Part shown: one piece after another, positions 45,501 through 60,500 of the stretch
How the letters are laid out: every line of letters starts with the position of its first letter
Position numbering within the stretch: the first letter of the stretch is position 1
Assembly (NCBI RefSeq): GCF_041260155.1
Contig: NC_091933.1
Location: 992,001 to 1,056,000, forward strand
Direction of reading: 5' to 3'
Source: Ptychodera flava
Taxonomy: Eukaryota > Hemichordata > Enteropneusta > Ptychoderidae
Length of the DNA stretch: 64,000 bases
Made by a program: the position numbers and the translations under genes
The notes under the pieces: generated by a model
Told to the model about the DNA's origin: nothing
The model's input: the letters and a program-made list of their open reading frames with translations, nothing else
Databases searched by the model: none

Positions 45501-48500
45501 GACCAAGTGATTCATTGACATGAAAACACTGACCAAGTGATTCATTGACATGAAAACACTGACCAAGTGATTCACTGACAAGAAAGAACTGACCAAGTGA
45601 TTCATTGACATGAAAGGACTGACCAAGTAATTCATTGACATGAAAACACTGACCAAGTAATTCATTAACATGAAAGAACTGACCAAGTGATTCATTGACA
45701 TGAAAGAACTGACCAAGTGCTTCATTGACATGAAAACACTGACCAAGTGATTCATTGACATGAAAGAACTGACCAAGTGATTCATTGACATGTAAGGACT
45801 GACCAAGTGATTCATTGACATGAAAACACTGACCAAGTGCTTCATTGACATGAAAGAACTGACCAAGTGATTCATTGACATGTAAGGACTGACCAAGTGA
45901 TTCATTGACATGAAAGGACTGACCAAGTGATTCACTGACATGAAAGGACTGACCAAGTAATTCATTAACATGAAATAACTGACCAAGTCATTCATGGACA
46001 TGAAAGGACTGACCAAGTGATTAATTGACATGAAAACACTGACCAAGTGATTCATTGACATGAAAGGACTGACCAAGTGATTCATTGACATGAAAACACT
46101 GACCAAGTGATTCACTGACATGAAAGAACTGACCAAGTAATTCACTGACATGAAAGGACTGACCAAGTGATTCATCGAAAGGACTGACCAAGTGATTCAT
46201 TGACATGAAAGGACTGACCAAGTGCTTCATTGACATGAAAGAACTGACCAAGTAATTCATTGACATGAAAACACTGACCAAGTCATTCATTGACATGAAA
46301 GGACTGACCAAGTGATTCATTGACATGAAAGGACTGGCCAAGTGCTTCATTGACATGAAAGAACTGACCAAGTAATTCATTAACATGAAAACACTGACCA
46401 AGTGATTCACTGACATGAAAGGACTGACCAAGTGATTCATTGACATGAAAGGACTGACCAAGTGATTCATGGACATGAAAGAACTGACCAAGTGATTCAT
46501 TGACATTAAAGGACTGACCAAGTGATTCATCGACATGAAAACACTAACCAAGTGATTCATTGACATGAAAACACTGACCAAGTGATTCACTGACATGAAA
46601 GGACTGACCAAGTAATTCATTAACATGAAAGAACTGACCAAGTAATTCATTAACATGAAAACACTGACCAAGTGATTCACTGACATGAAAGGACTGACCA
46701 AGTGATTCATTGACATGAAAGGACTGACCAAGTGATTCATTGACATGAAAGGACTGACCAAGTGCTTCATTGACATGAAAGAACTGACCAAGTAATTCAT
46801 TGACATGAAAACACTGACCAAGTGATTCATTAACATGAAAGGACTGACCAAGTGATTCATAGACATGAAAGGACTGACCAAGTGCTTCATTGACATGAAA
46901 GAACTGATCAAGTAATTCATTAACATGAAAACACTGACCAAGTGATTCATTGACATGAAAGGACTGACCAAGTGATTCATTGACATGAAAGGACTGACCA
47001 AGTGATTCATTGACATGAAAGGACTGACCAAGTGATTCATTGACATGAAAGGACTGACCAAGTGATTCATTGACATGAAAGGACTGACCAAGTGATCCAT
47101 TGACATGGAAGCACTAAGTGATTCATTTACATGAAGGCACTGATCAAGTGATTCATTGACATGAAATGACTGACATTTGAGTAATTCACTGACATGGAAG
47201 GATTCACCAAGTTATTCATTGACATTGGCAGACTCACCAAGTGATTCATTGACATGGAAGGATTCACCAAGTGATTCATTGACATGGAAGCACTCACTGA
47301 GTGATTTATTAGCAAGATTGCACTCACCAAAGCCTTAAAAGATTGTTCCTTCACTCTAATCATGGCATTAAGAAGTATTTTATGTTATTGTTATTCCTCA
47401 CTTATTAATTTGAAACAATTAACTTCTTATGTATATTGTTATTAGGTTAATCAAACACATAAATGTCCCATTATATCCCATTGCAAAAAAAGTTCATTAA
47501 ATTTATAAGCAATTGTCCACCGCTAAATATACTATAGAGATCAACATTTCTGCCGATCTTCATTAAATTATCAGTAATACAGCAGTGTTGAAAACAATGG
47601 GCTGGGATGGTACTTAAAAAATATTATTTAAGCAGAGGGGGACTTGAAATGTGATAAATGTCAAATATGTACTGTGTTTATGAAACTTAACTTTGGGACA
47701 AACGAGAACAACATATTGATTATTTTGATGTGATGAAAATTGACAACTGAGTAATTATTGCTATGTGATCATAACTAACCTATAAATATTATCAATGTAA
47801 ACTGTCCAAAAGTACATTACAAATAAATCTAAACAAAACGTAATAAAAACCTGGATTTGTAACCTCAATTCTGATCATTGGATGAATGGTTCCACAGGCA
47901 GTCTCCTGACTTAATAACCAAGTGGAGTTAGGAGACCAACATGTGATATTCATATATAAATGTACTTTTAAGTTATAAACCTACTCTATAAATAAAAACA
48001 TCAATAATAACCAAATAACCAAAATATAAACTTCAGAGCATTACACTTTTTGATCTCCACAAATGAAACATTGAAAAATACTTTGAAGTTTCTCATGGAA
48101 TATATATACAGTGTTGCAGCCAGGATGCACCCTAGCGATAATGTCTTCATAACAGAACCCGTAGGTTGTCCCGCATTCTCACACACTGCAGGTTACCTCG
48201 GGCACACTCATTAGTCAACTGTGTTCAATGGGTGTAGTCTGCAAGCAATATCTGTTACTGACAATGGCCTTTGTTTTGTGTGATTATTTTGAGGCTTATA
48301 TTTACCTACTTTTGAAGCTGTGATTAAAGTAATTTAAAATGCTGCACTTGGTTGAAATCTGACAGATCTCTGATTGGAGGCAGATACGGTATACTGTTAC
48401 AGATGCCTGAAATTAAAGCATAGCAAACACAGTCTCGGTAGCTTGAGTTTTCCTTGCCAAACTAATTTATAATACCATAATACAAAATTTAAAATAAACC

Positions 48501-51500
48501 GTATTTGTATACTGTGTCCCCTAGTTTAAAATTCCTTGCTGCAACACTGATATATACTTTAAACCAAATAAACATTTTTTGATACCGCATAAATGAAAGA
48601 AGTAATGACAGAAAACACTGTGCTAAACTTGCATCAGATTTCTTATGCTGTAATATGCAATTTTTAAGAGTAACTGCAATTTTTGATATATCTAGAATTT
48701 TACTGTGTACTAATGAACTATAATTTCTAGGTCTGCTTCCCAAGGCAAGTTGAAGAATCCACTTTAAAACTTCGAGATTATCAACACAACCAGCCTACAT
48801 TGCTCACCCGTGGTCTTGACTTAGATTCAATTATGATCTTTAATGCATGTTACACTTAGGCTCTGATGAAATACCTTGAATTTCAGTGAATGCACATACA
48901 ACATCATCTTCACACACAGTTGATATACAGAACAAAAGAACAAAAAATTCATCAAAATAGTACAATATAATTTTTTTGTCTTGCCAATGGAATGGAATAA
49001 TTGGCCTATGGCACCCATCATCTACAGTGCCATCAGTAGACACAATCACTCAGCCAAATCCTTTTGTTTTTATGGATTTGTGTCCAGTAAATGAGCTGTA
49101 ATCTGCATACATTTAGAACAGCACCTGTTGTATGTCAGCACGGGTACCAATCAGCATCACGTTTGTGGGCATGATATCGTTTTGTGGAAAACATATCAGG
49201 AATTTTTGACAGCCTTATAGCAGCAATAGAAAGCTAAAACTGACATGTTTTCAGTCTTTTTATAATCTCTGCTGTCAATAATGCAAATGGAGTCCATAAT
49301 CTAACCGATGTCTTTGTCAAAGTCACCACCCTGGCAAGTCAGTGTCCCGGGGTCAGTGTTAGTACTGCAGATAACATCCTATAAATTGAACCTATTCTGC
49401 ATTGGTAGCTTTCAATTTCAGTTCAACTCAGTTTGGGAGAGCTATTCCGGTGTCAGTCACCAGTCTATGATTTAGACCCTCTCAAATGAGCATGTGCATT
49501 TTGTGAAAGGACTGTAGAATAGTTGAAGAGACTATACAAATTGTGAGTATACTATATTACCTAGCATCTTAAACTGAATTATACTATTTGCATTAGATTT
49601 TCCTTCATTTATTTCATCTTTGTGCTATTTGTTATAGGTCTCACACCACTTTTAAATTTCTATTTGTCAGTTTTTTTCTCACTTGACACATTCTGGCTTT
49701 TCTGACCTTTCATTTGATTGTTGATATTTCAATTCAGCCATGCCTACCCTCATGTACCTCAGTTTGTCCATTATATACTAATATTCATTGTTGAATGGTT
49801 AAGGCTTCAGATTTTGAATGAAATTGTCTTTTGACTAGCTATCTGAATTAGAATACATTTAGGAGTTCCTTTGAGTCACCTTTGCTCAGAATGGTCATGG
49901 CCTGCAAGATTCATACCATCAAGGAGTTTTCTTAGTATGATGACATGCATAGCAAGCATGGTTCATGCTATTTCTGATACATTGATGCACCATCGAGCAG
50001 TTTTCTGTCTATGATGACATGCATGTGCTACAAATATTTATGACCATATTAAGGGACCTTTAAGGGAGTATTTTGCTACCATAAACACATTATTTTCATC
50101 CTTCTCATATACTACTGTATGCAGTATACCAATTCAAACAAATAACGGGAAGTCATGCAGATAAAACAAAGTCCTTACTGTGATTACAATAAATATCAAA
50201 GGTAATCAGTGCTTTTTGAACTAAAAGACTGTACTTCAATGCAGCTTTTTTTGACAATGATCATACTGGCTGCATGGAGAGATGCTACATGTACTGTATA
50301 CGGACAGATGTGCATCACTCCAATAATCATTCTCCAATCTACTTGCATACTCTATCATCAGAGTCTCTGTACAAAAAGTTGCCTTTGGTTTTTAGTTCTG
50401 GAAAAAGTGTGGTTTTTCGTTACAATCTAGATTTTGATTGGCTGTGGCAGATAATATAGGAAGCTATACTGCTGGAAGCCAGCCATTAGTAATAAATGAG
50501 AGAAGGCATGGCTGCAAACATCGACTTGACTGTCACAATAAATGTTCCCACGTCTGACAAATGAATCAGTTCATGTTGGCTTTATTATTATTTTTCACAA
50601 TGAAAGGAAGTACAACTTTTTTTTATTCAAACTGTATGTCTGTTTACTATAGTTCTTATCCAGTCCCCACCTTGGTTTCATGTTTTTAAGGTAAGGTCAA
50701 TGTTTTTGGTTGTGAATAACATTTCTTTTCTCATGATACAAGTGGAATCATAGCCTGACAGATTCAGCTGTGTGAGGGCGCTCCACAACCGCTGACCCTA
50801 CACTACAACTGATGATGCAGTGTAGTTTGGCATGGTGAAGTTATAAGATGCCACCCACAACTGACAAGACAGATTCCAACACATAAATAGGGTTAGCCCA
50901 ATTTAAATATCACATGGGTATTGTTATGTACACAATTACTGCGGTGGTCATGACAACACTGTCAATCAATGATATTGGCCAACTTTGCATATTAATCGTT
51001 CACGACTGGCTTATGTAAACAACTGCATGTATTTTCAGTTTAATCAGACTTCTTTCATAAATGGATCTCCGAACAACTTCTAAAATCACAGTGCCATCTT
51101 TTTCACCTAGCAGAGTGGAATGTACAGTTTGCGTGGAGAAACTATTCTATGAGGATAAGATCAATCTTTTCAAGTACAGCTGACATGTACTAGAAACTAG
51201 TATGCTCTTTGTGTTCCTCTGATCATGATATTCACAAGGAAGGCTGCATTTGCACAAGATTTTATGACAACAACAAGAGTCTGTTGGCAGGGCAAAATTT
51301 GAACTTGAGATAATGAGTAATTTTAAATTGCGTAAAAGTGTTTTGCATAATGTTAAATGTTGTGATATGCCCAGAATGATAAATCCAGAATGTTTCTCTG
51401 GTATGTCTATAATTTTTGCTGCCAGCGAGTAAATCACCAACTTCCTGTATACTGTCAGCAAAAATATGATAGGTTAGATTTGATACTCACCACATCATCC

Positions 51501-54500
51501 ATTCACAAATGATTCTATTTGAATTCATGCAGTCTAAAGAAGTGACTTTGTGAGTTCAAACTCCATTTTGTAAAAGGTATTGCACATTTTGACTGCATTA
51601 AAAAAAAGGAAAACAGAGCACACACTTAGTCATGAACATGGACGACAGTAACTCTGAACTGACCTGGATTTCTGCCATCAGAGCAAGCAGACCATGCAAT
51701 GGTGGTTGACCTACTTCTGTCAGTTAAAAACAAAACAATAGCCATTCAGAAGTATAGCCGGATGGAATGTATCCCTGAAATTTTTTCATTCATCGATAAA
51801 TTCCAAACAATTAAGTAAAAAATACCACAATTATACGGTGTCGCTCACATTTGATCAGAATTGGTACATACCAGTATGGGTACATACCAGTATGGGTACC
51901 AAAGATCAACAATAAATGTTGTTTCTATCTGTTCAGTGCAGGAAAATTCTACATTCAATGTTATGACAATGGATTCTGCACAGTACAACCAGAAAAACAA
52001 CAAGAAATATTTAAACCAGAAAAACAAGTTGACAAAAGTTGGACACGCTGCTGCAGAGAAATAGATGTTTTGATCAAAAAAGGGCAAAAATTGTCCTAAA
52101 AACACAAATAATATTGAAATTTCACCACATTTTTTGCAAACAGCTTCTCAGCTTGTCAAAAGATGATCTGCAACATTTCGCGAAATCTATCAGCAATATA
52201 AATCACTGGGCCATATGTATGTTGTAGTTACAGCACGCAATCTTATTTGCGCTAGCGATATGGATGTACATCGTATCCTCAGACAGCATCGAACTAAAAT
52301 AAATTATAAATCTGAAAATTTACTCAGAAAAAAAAATTAGCACAGCTTTTCTCATTTGGAAAAAATTTTATTTAGAAATTTACAATTGTAAAAAAGTTCA
52401 CAATTTCATTGTGACCACCCCCTCCCAAGATCTAATGGTCCGTCCCTTAGTTTGAGCAGGTCTGTTAATATGTAAAAGTTCATAAACAATGACAGGAAAT
52501 GACTCAAGCTCAGTGGAGTAGCATGCTGGCATGTCACCACTCCTACATTTGCAGAATTTCCCTTTTTCTTACCTCATTTGCACATTTTTGACACTGATGT
52601 CTTCATTTGAACAAATTCATATCTCAACCCCTACATCTACCTGTACACCAAATACTGAGACGGTAGCTTTGGCGGTATGGGAGCCTTTGTGTGTGACGGA
52701 CATATATCCGCACATACCCACAAATATACAGACACAGACGCCACTCAGACTCATCATATAAGCTCTTTTTGGTATTTATATATAAAACCAAATATGAGCT
52801 AAAAGCGTTCACAATATAATGTAAATAGTTTTGCATTACACTATCATAGGCATGCAAATTAAAAATAAGATACCAGAAATCTCATTATTTCAAAACTGGT
52901 CTCTTTAACTGCAAGAGTGAAAAACTTTGACCTAAAATTGTGACTGAAAATAACGCATTCAAACATTTTTCAGTTGGTTGGAGGAGTAAATATTAACTTT
53001 AAAGGCAACTTTGCGATGCAACTAATCAATGAGCAACAAATTTGCACTTTGTCTTCCAAAGTGTTTAAAAGCATTTCAGTTTGTTTTCTTTCTCATAGCC
53101 TTGATCTTAAAGTTTTTTTCTGGGATTTAATACTATCACTTGAAAAACCTTTTCCAACTTGCAGTAGTTCCTGATATACCAGTCTATGGACTAAAGGGTC
53201 ATTGACTTGACGGTGAACTTCACTCTTAGACACTGCATGTAGATTTGACACAAGATTCTCATCTGGATATATTGATTCAAGACTTGAAATTTGTGACCAA
53301 TGCTGTCTTCTTTATGAAAAAGATATTAGTTTTCTAAATAATGTATTGACAACTGACCTGTTCTCATTGCTGCCAGCAGGCTGTAGCTGATGCTGTCTTT
53401 GAAAACTCTAGATAGATGTGAAAGTTGATTGTATGTTTCAACAGCATCTATGTGTTACAGAAATAAAACAGGTTATGATAAATATGTGTCTACTGGTACA
53501 TAGGTATCAATTTAAAACATTAAATAATCATGCATCAGAACATGAAGATTTGATACATATATGCAATTTTGAATTTGTGTTTTGTGTTGGTTGCTAGCCT
53601 ATAGGTGTATATACATGTAACCAGAGGTTAACAAATTGTTTTCAGATCAACAATCATTTTAGCAAATTTCACTTGAAGCCAAATGAAATGACAAGCCCAG
53701 GCCCAATTTCCACTGACTCAAGATTCTATAGTTATCTTCTGAATAATAGTACACTGCTTCATATGGATTGTAGCAGAAAACTACTAGCAGAGCCATAAAA
53801 ACTACCAGCTCATGAGCTGGGCCCTGATACCAAGCTATTGTGTGTATAATGTATTTTTTGTTTTTGTTGAGTCATGAATTTGTAGTACCGGTATTCAGTT
53901 GGAGTATGAATTGACCCTTGCAATGTAACATATTCTGAGATCATTTTTTATTCTTTTGTGTCTTCCTTAAAGTGTTGAGTAGGTATTAAAGAAAACTTAC
54001 TGTGGTTTGGTGACAATCTGACATAATCTGCTGGTCTTAATTTGAGCTGACACTGTGTTCCTTTACAATTTTGAATTTTACCTGCAGAGATAACATCAAC
54101 TGTCTGTTCAGTCTACCATGATAAATGAACTATACAAAGTTTGACATATAAATAGAATATTTCCCTGAATTGAATTTCACAAGTAAAGCTACTGTTTGTG
54201 ATAATTTTTAAAGTTGATTTCATCTTAATTGCACAAGAGAAAATTTGCTACAAGAATTGTAAATGACTCAAGATATACCATACCACACATCAGAAAACAG
54301 TTCATTTACCAAATACAAATAAGCATTTGATCTGAACAAAAAATGACAAAGTGTTTTTGTATCTGTCAAGTTACTCTAATGGATACTGTTATACTCCATA
54401 CAAAATGTAAATTAACAGCGATTCTGTTTGATTTCTACCAATGAAGTTGTGTTGTATCACTTTTTTGTCTACATTATGAATCTCAGCCAATTTCCATAAC

Positions 54501-57500
54501 TGGATAATAACACACATGTATACAATATATAAATAAATGTTGTGTTTGCACAAAAATGTAGAAACATTTTAGAGAAACAGTGAAAAATTCAATGGGACCC
54601 TTTTTGTTAGGAAAAATTACTAGTAAACATACTGACCATGTATAAAAAGATGGTGTCCTATTGGAACACAAGTGATGTTGCACACAGCACCCTCACAGGC
54701 TGCATGGGTATATTTCAAGCTATATGTATCCATTGGATTCCTCCAATCAGCTGGCATCACAACAAATTCCTCATGTGCAACCAATTCTTCAGAGTTGTCC
54801 ATTTGATGAGCAACATTGTCATCACTTGCTTTAGATGTACTTGGTTGGTCTGCTCTTTTTATCTTTAAAAACATCATATACAACACATAAAAGTGGGCCT
54901 TTACTTCCATTCTATTCAGAGAGCAACACCCCCTCCCCCTGTGAGATCGGCCCTCTGACCTTTATCATTAATTGCCATAATTGATGTTACTTTTTTCCTT
55001 AATTTCTTCAGAATTAGATTGTCACAACAGTTTTTGCTTTTTCAATTACTGCAAAACATGTAGTATTGTGTAGGCATGATGAGAATGCAATACGATTAAA
55101 ATCAGATATAGAGTACGGCGACGTCTACTTACGTGTACACGGTATCAACTTGCTGTCGCCTCTCACTAGTGAGAGGTGACAGCAACAGAATACTGTGTAT
55201 GCATAAGTAGACATCGCCGTACTCTATATCTGATTTTTATCAGATTGGATGAGAATTCAGCTCCACAGAGTCAAGTAATTTTACTGATCAATATTACATT
55301 ACTCAAGTGCATCATTTACACTGATTTAGGTTCATTTGGGATGAGCATGATGATTTTATTTAAAACAACAGAGAAAGAAATATAAAGCATGATGTGTAAG
55401 TGTCAAAGTAATATGGGCAGATAACATGAAACAGATCTAATTTTGTTGGCCTGACATTTGTCTCATTTTTGGTGAATTGTCATGTTGATTTAAACATTAT
55501 TTGAATAATTTCCTGTAATCAACAGTTGGTCAATACTTGTATGGGTTTTGAAATACTTCCTTTGTTGGTGTCTTTCCTAATTCATAACAGTAATCTAATT
55601 CCTAGTATGGAATCAGAGTACACTTGACAAACAGCATCATGATGAATATATGGCTCTTTAGCTACAGAAGCAGGAAAGACATACGGGTCAGTCACAATCA
55701 GGGTGCGCTAGATGATTTTCATTTGTTATGGACATATATCTACTATTCAGACTGATATTATATTGCTTATTTGTTTCTAATAAATAGTAATAGTTGTAAC
55801 TAACTTGGTCACATCAAGAAATATTGCAAATATTGTGCAGGTTTGGTTGTACATCCACAAAAATGCCTTTAAAAACTGTAAAAAGTAGCGTTATGCTGTT
55901 TCACTTCAAAATGTACTTAATTTAAATGTTTTTTGGAACACAGAGTTAAAATTGTGGAATTTTTAGCTTACATATGTTATTGCAGAATACCTAACCTTTC
56001 TTTCACAAGTTATTTCATGTGATTATGTGCATCGGAACAGAAACTCTGGTATTTTTACCAAAACTGTAACATCGTTGTTTTTTGTGCTTTACGACCATAA
56101 GTACATATACCTTTAGTTTATATGTAGAAAAATGGATAAAATATTGTAATATTGAATTTCATTCCAACCTCAACATCCATGGCAAGCATTTTATACACCA
56201 AAATTTTAATAAAATTGCATATTGTATTGTTTTGTGAATAAATGAAAATGGAGATGGTTGTGGTCGGAATTTCTTGTAGCGTCCGTGACACACTCATATC
56301 TTAAGGACAACAGGAGTTATAAAAGATCTGATGTCACAGGCCAAAGTGTCAAGAGGTGCCTACCTTAAATAAACAAATTATATAATTACTGTCCCTTGTG
56401 TTCACTATTAATATTCTAAACAGAAAATATTTTAGAAAGAAGTTCATTTTGATTACACTGAATGGTATTAATATTGTTGCTATAGCATGGTTAATTCATG
56501 ACAATAAAAACTTTTAAGTACAGCATACAAGCGGAAGGACATAGAGAAGTTGAAAGTCCTATTAAAAAATATGATCAATATTGTTGTATTTCTCACTAAA
56601 CTTGAGGTGGTGTTTATTCATGGAAAAATTAAGTAATCATACCAAGTATAGCTTATTTTAATGCCAATGTGCATCTTTTATATTGTAATAACATAAGAAA
56701 GCATTAACATATCATTGTTTAAAATTTTATTATGACATTTGTGTTTCATGTACAACATTTCTGTAGCATCCGTGGCACTGCGTCGACCATATAAAACAAT
56801 GTGCACTGTGGTAATACTAATGACGTTTGCTTCACCAAATTTTAGGAAGATATGCCCTTCACCATAACTTTTCAACATTTTATTTAACTGGACAGTTATC
56901 ATGAACTTGAAATTTTGACCTAAGTGACACACTCTAGCACACCCTGATTGTGACTGACCAGATACTAAATTGCGGTAATCAATACACATGCATGTATTTT
57001 ACATGTTCAAGATCAAGCCTGGTAGAAAAACAAATTATTTACTGAAAATTTGTTGGAAAATTCACTAATACTTCAATCTGTGGCTGCATGGCTTTTTACA
57101 GAGAACGCCACATTAACCCGTCAAGCCATTTAGCAAACTGCCTTGTAAAACAGAGAGTCATTTGTTTGGCCAGATAACAAGTAAATTGGCGGTCAACTTC
57201 AGTGGTCTGGTACAGCAATTGTAATACAAAAGTCAGCAGGAAGCCCAACGCTGGCCATAAAATTGATACTGATACTACAGGCTGCTTAAACATCGCACAG
57301 TGGTACAAACCATTTCTCTCATGGTGTATCTTAGAAAATAAACTGAATCGAATGAAGAATAATTCACAATTGATACCGATTGAGATTACCCGCTGATTTT
57401 AGTGTTTGCGATTGCTGTACCCAACCAGTGAAGTTGATCGCCAATTTATTTGTTATCTGGCCAAATGACTCCCTGTCTCACTAGGCATTTTGCTAAATGG

Positions 57501-60500
57501 CTTGACGGGTTAATGTGGTGTTCTAGATAACGGAAAGAAAAAATACGTTTTTTGGTTTTGCTATTGTACATCCTAACACAAAATTTTATGACACTGTGGT
57601 TCATGTATGATAGTGATTATTGTCTGTGTTTATGTAGATTTGCTTTCCTAGTATGGATTCATAAATACTTGTGATATTTTGAAAGATAACTTACAATGGA
57701 CTGGAAACCGCTTTCTAACATAAGGACATGTAAGACGATGCAAAGAGCTTCATTGGTGTTGATAGGGTTGTTGTCAGTGAACAACTTTTCCAATCTGAAT
57801 GGCACAGTAGTATCAGTAGCCTCCCTGCACAACATTGGCTCGAATATCTTTTCTGAAAGCTTCATTTCTGTTTCCATGACAACTTGTTCTAGATAAGCCT
57901 CACTCTGATGAATGTCAGGTTGCATATTTCTTCCCTCTGATTTGCTTTCATCTTTACACATTTGCACAGACCCTGTTTCTGATTTCCTGTCTTTTTCACA
58001 GGATTTTGCCCTCAGGTTGTGTCTTTCCTCTGGTGGTTTTTGTAGGTCTTGTGATGAAGTAGCCAAACTTTCTTCATCCTTAACTGCAATTCTTATCAAA
58101 TCTCCTGATACGATATCAAGGTCTTTTAAAGTTGTATTTTCATCTCCAGTTAAGGCATCCCTTCCATTCAAGGTAACTACAAATGTACCGGCTTCTAACC
58201 TGCATGGAATCCATCACGGAAAAATAAATCAGCAGTGCAATCTAGTAGCAATATCCATAGAAGCAGATGCAATGACACAATACCACATCACTCTCCTTGT
58301 ATGACTAATGTGTCAGTAGAAATGTAGTCTACCTATATTTCCATGATTTCATGTTCTTTCAATTGTTGCTCACTTTTGACAATGACAGTGATTACTGTAT
58401 TGATGACGAAGCACAAAAAATAAAGTTACATTGGCACAAATGCTGGAAATCTAAATTGTGATCTACATTTTGTAGAAAATCAAAATTTATTCAATCAAAG
58501 ACTTAAGGAGATGCCGTATTTCAGATAAATTTCATTCTCGTAAATAAAAATCTGCAAGTACATTTCAGAACCATGTGTTTATTGGTCTGTGGCTCGTGAC
58601 TGCCAAATGAAAACTCAATCTACTTTGGAAAAAAAGATTTTATTATTTGATATTTTGAATAATGAATTTGTGTAAAGCAATCACTTTCTAGAATACAAAA
58701 TAATTGTGGAACTTACTATTTGAAGTATACTTATTAAATCTCAGACATTCATTTCAAAAATCAAATTGCCAATTGAGTACCATGTTCCTGTGAATAGTAT
58801 TCCCTTACAAAGGCATATTGATGGCACATATTTTCTGTTACTACATTGTTACTTTTTGCCTGTACATACAGTAGAGCACTAACTATCGATGAAAAGATCA
58901 AGGACAAAGCTATGAATAATGATTGTTGGTATGGTGTCAGCAACAGATACCAAGTTTTATCAAATAATAGTATGTTTATATTTCCCTGAGCAAGAGCTTG
59001 TGGCCACATAGACTGTCACTGTTTTAAAATGGAACTCAAAAAAGTTGTCAACAATGATTATGTCTGAATCTTGTCATACAAGAGACTTCTGATATTCATA
59101 AATTCATTCATAAAATCAACTCTTCAAGAAACTTTGAAATTGACACACTTGTGCATTAGGAGGATTTCTGTTCTTAGGTCATCCTATGGTACTTAACCGG
59201 TTCAAGGTTACCCAGGGTCACAGGGTTAGGCACTGCCTGTGTCCATCACGTGAACATAAAAGTATAGTAGATCAGAACTTATACTACCGGTAATGAGTTG
59301 TCTGAGAAGATTGCAAGAAAATCTTATGACAGTGAAAGATTAATTGCAAGTCACTGGCGCTAAACTCAATATGACTGAATGTCAGTTTTACTTTACTCTC
59401 ACTGGTGTTTTGAACTTGGGGATAGAATTCAGAAGCTATCATGCCGATACAGAATATCACCAAATGTAGTGATGGAAAAGCTTGATGACATCTTACAAGA
59501 GAACTATTGAATATTAATGAGAAGAAAGGTTTATACCAATGAGACAACAGGATACACAATTAAAGGCCCATGTATGAAATCACCTTATTGATCTTTATTC
59601 ATATTGAGAGAAGCCAAGGAATGCCGATATATGCTTCTGCTAATCTCAGCTCAATACATTTATACAATTGTAACAATGTAGAAGGGTTCAGTGCCAAGCT
59701 CCCTAACTTTCAAGTGAAGTGGCACACTATTGGTAGATGAAACATGTTCATGATTTGCTGTGATTACGCAGCAGTGCTATGGCGCATCAATTGTGCTTGG
59801 GTCAGGGGTCATCACCTTAGGTTCTGAGGTGATGACCGATACTCCACAGCACTAAGATTTGGTGTCATCCTCATCAGTTTAAAGTGACCTTTGTCGCTGA
59901 CACTGAAAACTATACTACTTAGCATCAGCTTCAGCATCATATCCTAAGAATGCCAATGTGACTCTTCCCCATGGAGGATAAATGATAAAATTTGCCCAAG
60001 ACTATATTCTTCACAATTTCCTTTTGAGTTGTAAAAATGGTTCTCAAGTAATATTTTATCTGAAGAATATTTCTTAGTCTCATTTTTCGGTAGTGGTTGT
60101 AATTTCCAGTCCATTATTCATGGCAGAGTTAATTGGTGTCTTGTTAAATCATTCATTAAGAAAGTCCAAACTGCAATCGCCATCAGGCAAAGGGATATGA
60201 AAGCCCTAATTATATAGAAAAGATTAGAAACAGTCAACTTGAATAAGTATAACTTAGGGCCTGAATAGTCGACATAATTTGGATTTCAAGGAACAACAAC
60301 AAATGTAATGTATTTGAACTTATGGCTAAGAATGTTGTGTTGTAACGACATTGTGGTAAACAACATTAATATGAGAAGTTATCAAATATTATAAAATACA
60401 AAAGCTACAGTGTTTTGATTACTATTTAAAGGCCCAATAGCTGTATCTTTTAGCATTAATTTTGTGATTTACTTCCACACTAAAACAAGTTTGTGGAGAT

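Noticed and set aside
44930..47100. CRISPR-like array of 30-bp repeats
   Set aside because: The units are contiguous without unique spacers, and the genome is an intron-bearing animal.
44883..47106. Open frames of 430 and 361 codons on the minus strand as repeat-protein genes
   Set aside because: They are an effect of a 30-bp unit, a multiple of three without stops in two frames. Most variable bases change the amino acid, and the stretch lies between well-supported FBXO7 exons 6 and 7.
54082..54105. A 17-nt microexon in FBXO7 ending at the GTAAAA after CTCTGCAG
   Set aside because: Using CTCTGCAG as the acceptor of a normal 81-nt exon gives the conserved FP-domain sequence (GKIQNCKGTQCQLKLRPADY) and correct phases.
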